The notes: a model not told the origin generated them from the sequence alone. Numbered from the stretch's first letter, positions 8,783-17,453 are shown. The stretch: DNA of 64,000 nucleotides from Curtobacterium sp. MCBD17_035 (GCF_003234815.2 NZ_CP126279.1:1240001-1304000); one strand, 5' to 3'. Numbers and translations: made by a program.

Positions 8783-9754
8783 ATGGCAGACATCGAACAC
8801 CGTCCTCTCGGTCCCTCCGGCCTGGTCGTCTCGACCGTCGGGCTCGGCTGCAACAACTTCGGCAGACCAGGCACCGCCACCGAGACGCAGGAGGGCACGG
8901 ACGCCGTCGTCCACGCTGCGCTCGACGCCGGAGTCACCCTGTTCGACACCGCGGACATCTACGGCGGCGAGCCCGGCCGGAGCGAGTCGATGATGGGCAG
9001 GTCCCTCGCCGGTCGCCGCGACGAGGTCGTGCTCGCGACGAAGTTCGGCAGCGACATGCGCGGTGCGAACGGGCCCGACTGGGGTGTCCGTGGCTCCCGT
9101 CGGTACGTCCGGCTCGCCGTCGAGGGGTCGCTGCGTCGACTCGGCACGGACTGGATCGACCTGTACCAGATGCACGTCCCCGACCCGATCACGCCGATCG
9201 AGGAGACCCTGTCCGTGCTCGACGACCTCGTGCGCGAGGGCAAGATCCGCTACATCGGGCACTCGAACTTCGCCGGGTGGCAGATCGCCGAGGCCGAGCT
9301 CACCGCCTCCATCGCCGGCACCACGTCGTTCGTGTCGGCCCAGAACGAGTACAGCCCGCTCGCTCGTGGTGCCGAGGCCGAGGTCCTGCCGGCGGTGCGG
9401 GCGTACGCGCTCGGGTTCCTGCCGTACTTCCCGCTCGCCAACGGCCTGCTCACCGGCAAGTACACCCGACGCGGCGGCGGCCCGGCGGACGCCCGGATCA
9501 CGAACATCAAGCCGCAGCTGCTCGACGACGCCCCGTGGGACGTCATCGAGGAGTACCAGCGCTTCTGCGAGGCCAGGGGCGTGACCATGCTCCAGGCGAC
9601 GTTCGCGTGGCTGCTGGCCCAGCCCGGACTCACGAGCGTCATCGCGGGTGCGACCAAGCCGGAGCAGATCGCCCAGAACGTCGACGCCGGTTCGGCCTGG
9701 ACCCCGTCCGAGGACGACCTCGCCGAGATGACGCTGGTGTTCGAGGGGGTCTGA
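8783..9754 (+). CDS. Aldo/keto reductase
   Basis: A 323-aa TIM-barrel aldo/keto reductase. The catalytic tetrad can be placed: Asp and Tyr in LFDTADIYGG, Lys in VLATKFGSD and His in DLYQMHVPD. The C-terminal NADPH-binding region includes LTSVIAGATKPEQIAQNVDA. The N-terminus EHRPLGPSGLVVSTVGLGCNNFG is typical of the YhdN/AKR11-like group. It stands alone, divergent from the repeat protein gene. Substrate is unknown; NADPH-dependent carbonyl reduction is expected. Confidence 0.9.
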   Translation: MADIEHRPLGPSGLVVSTVGLGCNNFGRPGTATETQEGTDAVVHAALDAGVTLFDTADIYGGEPGRSESMMGRSLAGRRDEVVLATKFGSDMRGANGPDWGVRGSRRYVRLAVEGSLRRLGTDWIDLYQMHVPDPITPIEETLSVLDDLVREGKIRYIGHSNFAGWQIAEAELTASIAGTTSFVSAQNEYSPLARGAEAEVLPAVRAYALGFLPYFPLANGLLTGKYTRRGGGPADARITNIKPQLLDDAPWDVIEEYQRFCEARGVTMLQATFAWLLAQPGLTSVIAGATKPEQIAQNVDAGSAWTPSEDDLAEMTLVFEGV

Positions 9755-9815
9755 CCCGAGCGTCGGCGTACGGCGGCTGGGCGTTCCTGCGCCGTCCGCG
9801 CGTAGCGTCCGGGAC

Positions 9816-10388
9816 ATGGCAGGCAACCTCCCCGGACGATCCATCCACGACCTGACCGCGGCCGCGTGGTTCGGCGGCTCCCTCATGGGTGCCATCGGGC
9901 TCAACGGCGCCGCGGCCCGCGCCAAGGACCCGGAGGAACGGACCCGTCTCACCACCATCGGGTGGCGGCGCTGGGGGCCGATCCAGACGGGCGCCGTCGT
10001 GCTGCACCTGCTCGCCGACCTCGACGTGACCGCGCACAACGCGCCGCGGAGCGCGGTCCAGCACGGCATGCACCGCATCAACACCTACAAGGCCGTCGTG
10101 ACCCTGGTCGGCGCGGGTGTGACGCTGTGGACGGCCGTCGTCGGCAACCGCTACGGCAAGCTCGTCGAGGCGGACGCGCGCAAGGGGCAGCCGGCGGCCG
10201 GGGCCACGGAGCCGGCGCCTGGCACGTCACCCGAGCTCGCGCGCGTGCAGCGGAAGCTCCAGCGCCTGCAGTGGCTCCAGGCGATCTTCGGCGGTTGGAT
10301 CATCGTGGTCGGTGCCAAGGAGGGCGAGATGCAGCGCCCCCACAACGTCGCGAAGGGCGTGGTGCGCAAGGCGCTCCGCCGCCGCTGA
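9816..10388 (+). CDS. Conserved hypothetical membrane protein
   Basis: A 190-aa protein that I cannot name. It has about three hydrophobic segments: AAWFGGSLMGAIGLNGAAA near the N-terminus, AVVTLVGAGVTLWTAVVG mid-protein and LQAIFGGWIIVVGA near the C-terminus. A short acidic/Pro-rich linker (about residues 128-146) and a basic tail VVRKALRRR are present. The pattern suggests a small integral membrane protein with a cytoplasmic basic end. The gene is followed by two hairpins before a convergent oxidoreductase gene. Confidence 0.65.
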   Translation: MAGNLPGRSIHDLTAAAWFGGSLMGAIGLNGAAARAKDPEERTRLTTIGWRRWGPIQTGAVVLHLLADLDVTAHNAPRSAVQHGMHRINTYKAVVTLVGAGVTLWTAVVGNRYGKLVEADARKGQPAAGATEPAPGTSPELARVQRKLQRLQWLQAIFGGWIIVVGAKEGEMQRPHNVAKGVVRKALRRR

Positions 10389-10400
10389 CCCGCCCGGCCC

Positions 10401-10418
10401 GGCCCGGCAGGCCGGGCC
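10401..10418 (+). terminator. GC-only hairpin after the 9816-10388 gene
   Basis: GGCCCGGC and GCCGGGCC flank AG, 13 bases after the stop codon. Composition here is almost purely GC, so the pairing could partly be chance. It may act together with the larger hairpin at 10453-10504. Confidence 0.4.
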
Positions 10419-10452
10419 GCCCGGCCCGGCCGACCCCCGGCCCCTTCGCCGG

Positions 10453-10504
10453 GATCGCAGAAGATGCCGCTCCGACCCAGGTCAGAGCGGCATCTTCTGC
10501 GATC
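10453..10504. terminator. 24-bp stem-loop between convergent genes, probable bidirectional terminator
   Basis: Arms 10453-10476 and 10481-10504 pair with a single mismatch (10473/10484) around a CCAG loop. The stem sequence (GATCGCAGAAGATGCCGCTC core) is much less GC-rich than the flanking DNA. It sits between the convergent genes ending at 10388 and 10566, so it could stop transcription from both sides. Confidence 0.6.
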
Positions 10505-10565
10505 TCGGCGGGTGTGCCGGGGGTGGCGGCCGCGACCGCCAGCGGCCGCGGCCGCCGGCCCGGAC

Positions 10566-11213
10566 TCACATGTCGCGGTAACGCTTCGCGTCCGCGACCG
10601 CCAGCTCGAGGTCGATCGCGGCGTACGGCTTGACGTACCCGGGGGTGTCGCGCTGGATGCGCCAGCCCTCGCTCAGACGTCCGATGTCCACGGCGTCGAA
10701 CCCGAACTCGTCGATCAGGTCGCCCACGGCCTGCTTCGCCTCGTCGTCGTCACCGGCCACGACGAGGGCACGGCGCCCCTCGGTACCGCGCGGGGTCCCC
10801 GCGGTGGTCAGGTCGGCCGCGGCGATGTGGTTGAAGGCCTTGACGACGTGCGACTGCGGCAGGTGGTCCTGGAGCAGTTCCGACACCGTGGTCGTCTCCT
10901 CGTCGAGGGCCGCGATCTGCCCGTCACGCTGCGGGTAGTAGTTGTTCGTGTCGATCACGACCTTGCCGACGAGGGGCTCGACGGGGATGGTCTCGATCGC
11001 GGCGAGCGGCGTGGTCACGACGACGACGTCGCCCTTGGTCGCTGCGTCCTCCGGGGTCCCGGCGGTCGCGTGCGGTCCGAGTTCGTCGACGAGGTCCGAC
11101 AGGGTCTCGGGGCCGCGCGAGTTGCTCATCACGACGTCGTAGCCGTTCTGCACGGCGAGCCGGGCGAGCTGCGAACCGATGTTCCCTGATCCGATGAATC
11201 CGATGGTGGTCAT
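10566..11213 (-). CDS. NADPH-dependent F420 reductase-like oxidoreductase
   Basis: A 215-aa protein with an N-terminal Rossmann motif IGFIGSGNIGSQLARLAV and NADP-type residues MSNSRGPE after the second strand. The body matches the NADP oxidoreductase, coenzyme F420-dependent (Npd/FNO-like) family: VVIDTNNYYPQRDG and HVVKAFNHIAA. FNO enzymes transfer hydride between NADPH and F420, but many short family members use other partners, so the true electron partner is uncertain. It is a single gene convergent with 9816-10388. Confidence 0.8.
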   Translation of the reverse strand: MTTIGFIGSGNIGSQLARLAVQNGYDVVMSNSRGPETLSDLVDELGPHATAGTPEDAATKGDVVVVTTPLAAIETIPVEPLVGKVVIDTNNYYPQRDGQIAALDEETTTVSELLQDHLPQSHVVKAFNHIAAADLTTAGTPRGTEGRRALVVAGDDDEAKQAVGDLIDEFGFDAVDIGRLSEGWRIQRDTPGYVKPYAAIDLELAVADAKRYRDM

Positions 11214-11294
11214 GGATCGAGTGTGCTCCGGTCGGACGCGCGATGGTCAGCGCACGTCCGGGCAGCGCGCGGGGGTGGCGGGCAGGATGGCACG

Positions 11295-11579
11295 ATGGCG
11301 CACGAGTTCCGCAACGAGACCGACCGCGACCGCTACGCGCTCTACGTGGACGGGACCCTGGTCAGCGTGCTCGACTACCGGATGAACGGCGACTCGATCG
11401 CGTTCCCGCACACGTACACGGTGCCCGCGCATCGGGGTCACGGCTACGCGGGTGAGCTCGTCGAGCAGGCCGTCGCCGACGTCGAGGCCACGAGTACCCG
11501 CCGGATCGTCCCGATGTGCTGGTTCGTCGGTCAGTGGTTCGAGGACCACCCGGACAAGGCCGACCTGCTCTCCCGATGA
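11295..11579 (+). CDS. Small GNAT-family N-acetyltransferase (YjdJ-type)
   Basis: A 94-aa protein beginning at ATG 11295. It is a minimal GNAT of the Acetyltransf_CG/YjdJ type: the acetyl-CoA loop is HRGHGYAGELVEQAV (about residues 46-60), followed by RIVPMCWFVGQWFEDHPD, which is conserved in this small family. These proteins fold as half-size GNAT domains. Substrate is not known. Divergent from the F420-reductase-like gene, with 81 bases between starts. Confidence 0.82.
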   Translation: MAHEFRNETDRDRYALYVDGTLVSVLDYRMNGDSIAFPHTYTVPAHRGHGYAGELVEQAVADVEATSTRRIVPMCWFVGQWFEDHPDKADLLSR

Positions 11580-11676
11580 CCCCACGATGCGGACCGCCTG
11601 GTGATCCCGGCGCCTCGGCAGTAGTGTCCCGCCGAGGCGGTCGTCCGACGTCGTGACCGCCGGAGAGGACACTCCC

Positions 11677-12171
11677 GTGCAGCGAATCGTCCCGTTCCTC
11701 TGGTTCGACGACCAGGCCGAGGAGGCCGTCACCTTCTACACGGGCCTGTTCCCCGACGCCCGCATCGACTCCATCGGCCGATGGCCGGACGGCACGCCCG
11801 ACGCGGGCAAGGCGCTCGTGGTCGAGTTCACGCTCTTCGGGCAGCGATGGCGAGCGATGAACGGCGGACCGGGGCACCCGCACTCCGATGCGATCTCGTT
11901 CCAGGTCGACTGCGACACGCAGGACGAGGTCGACCGGCTCTGGGACGCTTTCACGAGCGACGGCGGCCACGAGGTGGCGTGCGGGTGGTGCACGGACCGG
12001 TGGGGCGTCGCGTGGCAGGTCACGCCCGTCCGACTCGCCGAGCTCCTCGCGGACCCCGTTCCCGAACGGCGGACCCGCGCCATGCTCGCCATGCAGGACA
12101 TGGTGAAGCTCGACATCGCCGCGCTCGAAGCAGCCGCCGACGGACGCGGAGGCGCGGGGACCGCGGGCTGA
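11677..12171 (+). CDS. PhnB-like VOC (glyoxalase-fold) protein
   Basis: A 164-aa protein; GTG 11677 is preferred over GTG 11653 because GGAGAGG sits 9-15 bases before it. The N-terminus QRIVPFLWFDDQAEEAVTFY and the following FTLFGQRWRAMNGGP, HSDAISFQVDCDTQDEVDRL and CTDRWGVAWQVTPV are the signature of the PhnB/3-demethylubiquinone methyltransferase-like VOC domain. Despite the old domain name these proteins are usually not methyltransferases. Role unknown; single VOC domain, likely a dimer. Confidence 0.85.
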   Translation: MQRIVPFLWFDDQAEEAVTFYTGLFPDARIDSIGRWPDGTPDAGKALVVEFTLFGQRWRAMNGGPGHPHSDAISFQVDCDTQDEVDRLWDAFTSDGGHEVACGWCTDRWGVAWQVTPVRLAELLADPVPERRTRAMLAMQDMVKLDIAALEAAADGRGGAGTAG

Positions 12172-12194
12172 ACCTCGCTCCGAACCGGGGGTGC

Positions 12195-13226
12195 TCAGGC
12201 AGCGACGACCTGCTCCTCCTCCAGTCGGGAGACCTCGCGTTCGCGGGCGATCCGGGTCCGTCGGGCGACGAGTCCGTGCACGACGAGCACCAGGAGCACG
12301 GCGGTGGCCAGCCAGAGCGCCAACACGAGAGCGCTGCGGCCGAGGGACGCCGCGGGGAAGTACTGCAGGTCCTGCGCCGCTTGCAGCCAGGCCGCGCCGC
12401 TCCAGAAGGTGTGGAGTCCCGCGAACAGCCCGGGCTGGAACGCCGGCTGGAAGATCCCGCCCGACGACGTGAAGTTGAGCATCACGAACAGCATCGTGAG
12501 GATCGGCGTGGTCCACCGGCCGAGCATCGGGTGGAGTCCGACACCGAGCGCGATGATGACCAGGTCGTACATCCAGGCGAACAGGAAGATCGGCCACGCA
12601 TGGTGCGTGATCACGCCGTAGACGGGACCGGCGATGACGACGCCGATCCCCGCGACGACCCCGGCGGTCGCGACGCCGATGACCGCCGTCCAGAGCAGGC
12701 GGAGCCGCCCGGAGAACGCGGCGACCGCGATCGCGCTCGAGTACCCGCCGACGCTGAGTGCGACCAGCAGGAAGAAGAGTCCCTGGCCCGTCGCGTCCTC
12801 GTCGTGCACGGCGACGACGTCGACCACGTGGAACGGCAGGTGCTGCTGGTAGGCGATGGGCACGAAGATCCGCTCGGCAGCGGTCGCGGTGGTGTCCGAC
12901 GCGGCGGTGGACACGTAGAGGGTGGCGCTCGTCGACCCCGGCGCGTACACGGCCGCCAGATCACGGTCGCGGATCGCCGCACGCGCATGGGCGGGGTCCT
13001 CCACCACGTGGGCGACGAGCGCGCCGTCGGACCGGTCGGTGACGGTCTGTGCGAACACCTGGGTCGCGGCTCCCGTGCCGACGACCCCGACGGGCAGGTC
13101 CTTCGGGGCCGGGGCGTGGAATGCGCCGAGGTAGGCCAGGCCCATCCCCGCGGCGAGGAACAGTGGGACGAGGATGTGGGAGGCGAACGACAGCAGGAGC
13201 CGACCGAGCCCGGCGGGACGGAGCAT
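12195..13226 (-). CDS. YhgE/Pip- or DUF3533-like ABC-2-type membrane protein
   Basis: Integral membrane protein of the ABC-2 permease-like type. One N-terminal helix (LLLSFASHILVPLFLAAGMG) precedes an extracellular domain of about 130 residues, followed by about five C-terminal helices. The layout matches YhgE/Pip and DUF3533 families. Start is uncertain: ATG 13226 gives 343 aa, but TTG 13316 and GTG 13349 are in frame; GTG 13349 would lie inside the operator region. It is divergent from a MarR regulator and probably repressed by it. Export of toxic or membrane-active compounds is a plausible role, not shown. Confidence 0.75.
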   Translation of the reverse strand: MLRPAGLGRLLLSFASHILVPLFLAAGMGLAYLGAFHAPAPKDLPVGVVGTGAATQVFAQTVTDRSDGALVAHVVEDPAHARAAIRDRDLAAVYAPGSTSATLYVSTAASDTTATAAERIFVPIAYQQHLPFHVVDVVAVHDEDATGQGLFFLLVALSVGGYSSAIAVAAFSGRLRLLWTAVIGVATAGVVAGIGVVIAGPVYGVITHHAWPIFLFAWMYDLVIIALGVGLHPMLGRWTTPILTMLFVMLNFTSSGGIFQPAFQPGLFAGLHTFWSGAAWLQAAQDLQYFPAASLGRSALVLALWLATAVLLVLVVHGLVARRTRIAREREVSRLEEEQVVAA

Positions 13227-13316
13227 GGACGGCTCGTGCGCGGGCGCGCTGCCGGCGTGGCGGTCGGCGGCGTGACCGGGCGTCGGCCGCTCGGTCAGGC
13301 GACGGACGGGTAGCAA

Positions 13317-13357
13317 GTTGTTCTTTGCAACATCGGACACGTGTTGCACTGTACAAC
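13317..13357. promoter_or_regulatory. Two GTTG-N7-CAAC operators in the MarR/permease divergent region
   Basis: GTTG-TTCTTTG-CAAC (13317-13331) and GTTG-CACTGTA-CAAC (13343-13357) are equal-length dyads with centres 26 bp apart. They stand in an AT-richer stretch between the permease and the MarR gene. MarR dimers bind imperfect palindromes of this size, so these are probable operators. Dyads are seen; binding is inferred. Confidence 0.7.
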
Positions 13358-13467
13358 TTCGATTCCCGGTCCGCTAGCGTGTCGCGTACACGACGCGGTG
13401 CACCGCGCACGCTGGCACGTTCGCGGAGCGGGTCGCGGCGGACGCGACGACAGGGAGGGACTCGTCG

Positions 13468-13974
13468 ATGGAGCAGGGAACCGATCGGCTTCGTGCCGCC
13501 GAGATCACCCGGGCCTACCGGGAACTCGCGCGGATCACCCGGCGCGCCGCGGTCCGCGCACGAGGTCCCGAAGCCGCGCTCAGCATCGTCGACCACTCGC
13601 TGGTCGACTTCGTCGCCCAGCACTACGGGTGCATGGCGATCGACATCGCCCGGTACCTGCGGCTCAACCGGTCGACGATCTCACGCCAGTTGTCGGGCCT
13701 CCTGGCCGCCGGCCTGATCGAGCAGGTCGACGGGGGCACCGGGAACGCGAAGCCGCTCGCGGTGACGGCGGCCGGCGAGGCGGCGCTGGAACGCTCCGTC
13801 CGCGTGCACCGCGAGAGCCTGGAGGAACGGCTGGCGTCGTGGTCCGACGACGACGTCGCGCTCCTCGCCGGTCTGCTCGAGCGCCTCAACGACGCGGAGA
13901 CCGAGGATCCCGTGCCGGTTCCCGACATCGACGACGACGACCTGCCGGGCGCCGCGGCCCCGATGGAGGCCTGA
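13468..13974 (+). CDS. MarR-family transcriptional regulator
   Basis: A 168-aa regulator with AGGGAGGGA upstream of ATG 13468. The winged helix-turn-helix is clear: YGCMAIDIARYLRLNRSTISRQLSGLLAAGLIEQV, then the wing with GNAKPLAVTAAGEAALE. The acidic C-terminal tail (ending DIDDDDLPGAAAPMEA) is unusual for MarR proteins. It is divergent from the membrane protein gene, and two matching dyads lie between them. The next gene starts two bases after its stop, so the two are co-transcribed. Confidence 0.88.
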   Translation: MEQGTDRLRAAEITRAYRELARITRRAAVRARGPEAALSIVDHSLVDFVAQHYGCMAIDIARYLRLNRSTISRQLSGLLAAGLIEQVDGGTGNAKPLAVTAAGEAALERSVRVHRESLEERLASWSDDDVALLAGLLERLNDAETEDPVPVPDIDDDDLPGAAAPMEA

Positions 13975-13976
13975 CC

Positions 13977-14495
13977 GTGCCCACCCGCCTCGTGTTCCTG
14001 TCCGACACCCACCTGCCCCGGCGCGCGAAGGACCTCCCGCCGGCGCTCTGGGCGGCGATCGAGGACGCCGACCTCGTGGTGCACGCGGGGGACTGGGTGG
14101 ACCTGGCGACCGTCGACCGGATCGCAGCCCGGGCTCGACGGCTCGTCGCGGTGCGCGGCAACAACGACGTCGAACCGGGGTTCGCGGACCGGCTGCCGCT
14201 CGTCGCGCACGAGCAGGTCGAGGGCCTGCGGTTCGCGGTCGTGCACGAGACCGGGGCCGCGGCGGGACGCGACGCCCGGATGGCGCAGCGGTTCCCCGAC
14301 GTCGACGTCCTCGTGTTCGGGCACTCGCACATCCCCTGGGACTCCACCGCGTCGAGCGGGCTCCGACTGCTCAACCCCGGATCGCCGACGGACCGGCGAC
14401 GACAGCCCGACCACACGTGGATGACCGCGGTGGTCGACGGTCGCGACCTCGCGGTCGAACTCGTGCGCCTCCCACCGGTCCCGCGGGAGCGCTGA
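13977..14495 (+). CDS. YfcE/MJ0936-type metallophosphoesterase
   Basis: A 172-aa calcineurin-like phosphoesterase starting at GTG 13977, with GATGGAGG inside the end of the MarR gene. Metal-binding motifs are in order: SDTHLP, HAGDWVD, RGNNDVE, VHE, and GHSHIPWD. These supply the Asp/His/Asn ligands of the dinuclear metal centre. YfcE-family enzymes hydrolyse phosphodiesters in vitro; the natural substrate is unclear. Its coupling to the MarR gene may only reflect transcription. Confidence 0.9.
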   Translation: MPTRLVFLSDTHLPRRAKDLPPALWAAIEDADLVVHAGDWVDLATVDRIAARARRLVAVRGNNDVEPGFADRLPLVAHEQVEGLRFAVVHETGAAAGRDARMAQRFPDVDVLVFGHSHIPWDSTASSGLRLLNPGSPTDRRRQPDHTWMTAVVDGRDLAVELVRLPPVPRER

Positions 14496-14550
14496 GGCCG
14501 CGGCGCGACCCGACTGGCCGTGCGGTGTGCCGACGTGGGACGCTGGGGCG

Positions 14551-15489
14551 ATGACGGACGACCGGCACGACGAGCGCGCGGTGCCCGCGGAGGCCGCGCC
14601 GTCCCTCCCGCCGGGTCCGCCGCCCGGCCCCCGGGACCCGGGCGACGCGTGGGCGTACGGGCCGGACGGTCAGAAGGCGTGGGGCCTGTTCGGCGCCGCG
14701 GGGCTGCTCGTCGACGACGGTGCGGGCCGCGTCCTGCTGCAGCACCGTGTCGAGTGGAGCCACCACGGCGGGACCTGGGGCATCCCGGGTGGTGCGCGAC
14801 ACCAGGGTGAGGACGCGGTCACCGGAGCGCTCCGCGAGTCCGCGGAAGAAGCCGGTGTCCCCGCCGCCGCGCTCCGGATCCGCCACACCTCCGTGCTCGA
14901 CCTCGGGTTCTGGACGTACACGACGGTGGTCGCACGCGCCGTCCACCCGTTCCGGGCCGAGGTCGGCGACCGCGAGAGCCTCGCCCTCGACTGGGTGCCG
15001 GTCGACGACGTCGAGGGGCTGCCCCTGCACCCGGGGTTCGGCGCGAGCTGGCCGGCCCTCCGCGGTGTGCTCGTGACCGAGCCCGTGGTCGTCGTCGACG
15101 CCGCGAACGTCGTCGGCAGCGTGCCGGACGGCTGGTGGCGGGACCGCGCCGGCGCCGCCGAGCGACTCGTGGACGCGATCGGCGCGCTCGCCGCGTCGGG
15201 ACTGGCCGCTGCGGAACTCGGACTGGGTGCTGGTCGGTGGTGGCCGCGGTGGTCGGTCGTCCTCAAGGGAGATGCGCGAGCCGCCCGGACCGACGGCCCC
15301 GAGGTCGAGGTCGTCCGCGCGACCGGCGCGGGTGACGACGCGATCGTCGAGTCCGTGCACCGGGCGATCGCAAGAGCGGCCGGTCCGGTCGTCGTCGTGA
15401 CGGCCGACCGCGGGCTGCGAGCGCGCGTCGAGGCCCTCGGAGCGTCGGTGACGGGGCCGTCCTGGCTCCGAGCGCTGACCGCTAGCTGA
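14551..15489 (+). CDS. NUDIX hydrolase fused to a NYN (PIN-like) domain
   Basis: A 312-aa two-domain protein, ATG 14551. The NUDIX box GARHQGEDAVTGALRESAEE plus AGV lies about residues 81-103 and fits GX5EX7REUXEEXGU except for Ser at one hydrophobic position. The C-terminal part from about residue 179 (VVVVDAANVVGSVPDGWW, later VVVVTADRGLRARVEAL) has the two acidic motifs of NYN/PIN-like nuclease folds. The N-terminal 30 residues are Pro-rich. A nucleotide or RNA end-processing role is plausible. It overlaps the convergent pcp gene by eight bases. Confidence 0.8.
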   Translation: MTDDRHDERAVPAEAAPSLPPGPPPGPRDPGDAWAYGPDGQKAWGLFGAAGLLVDDGAGRVLLQHRVEWSHHGGTWGIPGGARHQGEDAVTGALRESAEEAGVPAAALRIRHTSVLDLGFWTYTTVVARAVHPFRAEVGDRESLALDWVPVDDVEGLPLHPGFGASWPALRGVLVTEPVVVVDAANVVGSVPDGWWRDRAGAAERLVDAIGALAASGLAAAELGLGAGRWWPRWSVVLKGDARAARTDGPEVEVVRATGAGDDAIVESVHRAIARAAGPVVVVTADRGLRARVEALGASVTGPSWLRALTAS

Positions 15490-16123
15490 TCGCACCGCCC
15501 GCGACGGCCAGGTCGGGTGCCGGGTCCACCGCGGCGCGGACCGCTGCGGCGAGTCCGGTGACGAGCACGTCGAGCGACACCGTCGGGACGGCGTCGTCCG
15601 CCTCGCGCAGGGTCTCGGGTGTCGCGGGGACGTGGACGAACCCGGAGCGCACCCCGGCCCCGGCCAGCGCCTGCAGCGCGTAGAACACGTGGTTGCACAC
15701 GTACGCGCCGGCCGTGGCGGACAGCGCGGCCGGTGCGCCCGCCGCGCGTGCGGCGGCGACCATGCGCTTGACCGGGAGCGTCGTGAAGTACGCGGCCGGG
15801 CCTCCCGGCAGGACGGGCACGTCCACGGGCTGCGCGCCGTCGGCGTCCGGGATCCGGGCGTCGTCGAGGTTGACGGCGACCCGCTCGGGCGTGATCGCGG
15901 TGCGCCCCTCGGCGAGCCCGACCGCGACCACGACGTCCGGCGTCACCCGCTCGACGACGTCACGGAGCGCGTCGACCGAGCGTCCGAACGCGACGGGCAG
16001 CAGGGCGGCCTCGACGCGTTCCGGACCCGTCCAGGTCGCGGCGACGCGCTCGACGGCGTCCCAGGACGGGTTGCGGGGCGCGTCCGCGAACGGCTCGAAC
16101 CCGGTCAGGAGGATCGTGGTCAC
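15482..16123 (-). CDS. pcp: Pyroglutamyl-peptidase I
   Basis: A 213-aa cysteine peptidase (family C15) that removes N-terminal pyroglutamate. It opens with ILLTGFEPFADAPRNPSWDA, the family signature; the catalytic Glu lies in RTAITPERVAVN, the Cys in AGAYVCNHVFYAL and the His in SGFVHVPATPE. No signal peptide, hence cytosolic. It begins 10 bases after the stop of an MFS gene in the same orientation, so it is likely the last gene of a gntR-MFS-pcp operon. Confidence 0.93.
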   Translation of the reverse strand: MTTILLTGFEPFADAPRNPSWDAVERVAATWTGPERVEAALLPVAFGRSVDALRDVVERVTPDVVVAVGLAEGRTAITPERVAVNLDDARIPDADGAQPVDVPVLPGGPAAYFTTLPVKRMVAAARAAGAPAALSATAGAYVCNHVFYALQALAGAGVRSGFVHVPATPETLREADDAVPTVSLDVLVTGLAAAVRAAVDPAPDLAVAGGAIS

Positions 16124-16133
16124 GCCCGCGACC

Positions 16134-17453
16134 CTAACCCAGGTGCGCCGTGGGGTCGTCTGGTCCGACGCCCGCGGCCGCGGCGGGCAGGTGGCGGCGC
16201 GACGAGACGCCCACGAGCACCCACGCCACGAGACCGAGGCCGACGACCACGAGCAGGATCGCCGTCACGGGCGCGACGGCGGCCACCGCGGCGATCACGG
16301 CCGGGGCGAGGAACCCCGCGTACGCGACCGCGTAGAACACGCCGGTGAGGCCTGCGAGGTCCCGACTCGACGCGATCCGCTGCACCTCGAGCAGGCTCGA
16401 CACCAGGGCGATGCCCATGCCGGCACCGACGACCGCGTTCGCCACGAGCCCGATCCAGACCGAATCGGCCGCGATCGCGAGCGCGACGACCGCGATGCCG
16501 ACGGTCATCACGAGCACGGCGACGACGAGCCCGCGCGCGCTCGACACGGAGTGCACCCGTCCGGCGATCGGTTGGACCGCACTCGACACCCCGAGCGCGA
16601 CGACCGTCGCGGCGGTCGCGAAGACGAGCCCCCAGCGTCCGGTCGCGTCGTGCAACTGGGTGGGCAGGTAGCCGTACGCGATCGCGGCGGACGCGAACAC
16701 GAGCGGGGCCGACACCATGACCACGCGGACGAAGCGCCGGTGTCCGGCCGACGGCACGCGGAGCTGCCGCCACCAGGGCCCGGTGACGCCGCCGGACGTG
16801 TGGGTCTCGGGTGCGCGCAGCACGACGACGAGGAACGGGACCGCGACGGCGATGTGCACGAGGAACGGCAGCACCTCGGGGACCGGGCCCCACTGGGCCA
16901 TGCAGCCGGCGACGAGTGCGCCGCTGCCGGATCCGAGGGTGAACGCGAGCGATGCCCGTCGTGCGCCCGATCCGGCGTCGGCCACCGGGTCGTACCGGCC
17001 CTGGGACAGTTCCTTCACCCAGCTGTTCCCGACGGCCATGGCGATGCCCACGGTGATCCCGGAGCAGAGTCGCCCGGCCGCGAGGTACCCCGCGCCGAAC
17101 GGACCGAGGGCCAGGAGGCCGCTGCCGACGAGCGCCGCCGTGACCCCGACGAGCATGAGGGGGCGGCGTCCGTGCCGGTCGGAGAGCGACCCGGCGACGA
17201 GCAGTGCCGGTGCGAGACCGAGGACGTACACGCCGAGGAACGCGTTGACGAGGAGCGTCGAGTAGTGCGCACGCTCCTGGTACATGAGCAGCAGCGGGCT
17301 GAACTGGTTGCCGCCCCACGAGCAGACGAAGACGGCGCCCCACACCGCGAGCCACGGCCGCACCCGTGCTGCCCGCCGGCTCGTCACACCGGGCCGGCCG
17401 GGAGGCCCGGTCCGCTGCAACGGGACCGCTCCCGTCGACGTGTCCACGCTCAC
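16134..17453 (-). CDS. MFS transporter
   Basis: A 439-aa permease with about 12 helices; GTG start at 17453 overlaps the GntR stop by four bases (GTGA), indicating translational coupling. Motif A is seen as GSLSDRHGRRPLML after helix 2, and motif-C-like glycine-rich helix sequence occurs around AGRLCSGITVGIAMAVGNSW. Placement between a GntR/FCD regulator and pyroglutamyl peptidase suggests uptake or efflux of a small metabolite or peptide, but the substrate cannot be read from sequence. Confidence 0.88.
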   Translation of the reverse strand: MSVDTSTGAVPLQRTGPPGRPGVTSRRAARVRPWLAVWGAVFVCSWGGNQFSPLLLMYQERAHYSTLLVNAFLGVYVLGLAPALLVAGSLSDRHGRRPLMLVGVTAALVGSGLLALGPFGAGYLAAGRLCSGITVGIAMAVGNSWVKELSQGRYDPVADAGSGARRASLAFTLGSGSGALVAGCMAQWGPVPEVLPFLVHIAVAVPFLVVVLRAPETHTSGGVTGPWWRQLRVPSAGHRRFVRVVMVSAPLVFASAAIAYGYLPTQLHDATGRWGLVFATAATVVALGVSSAVQPIAGRVHSVSSARGLVVAVLVMTVGIAVVALAIAADSVWIGLVANAVVGAGMGIALVSSLLEVQRIASSRDLAGLTGVFYAVAYAGFLAPAVIAAVAAVAPVTAILLVVVGLGLVAWVLVGVSSRRHLPAAAAGVGPDDPTAHLG

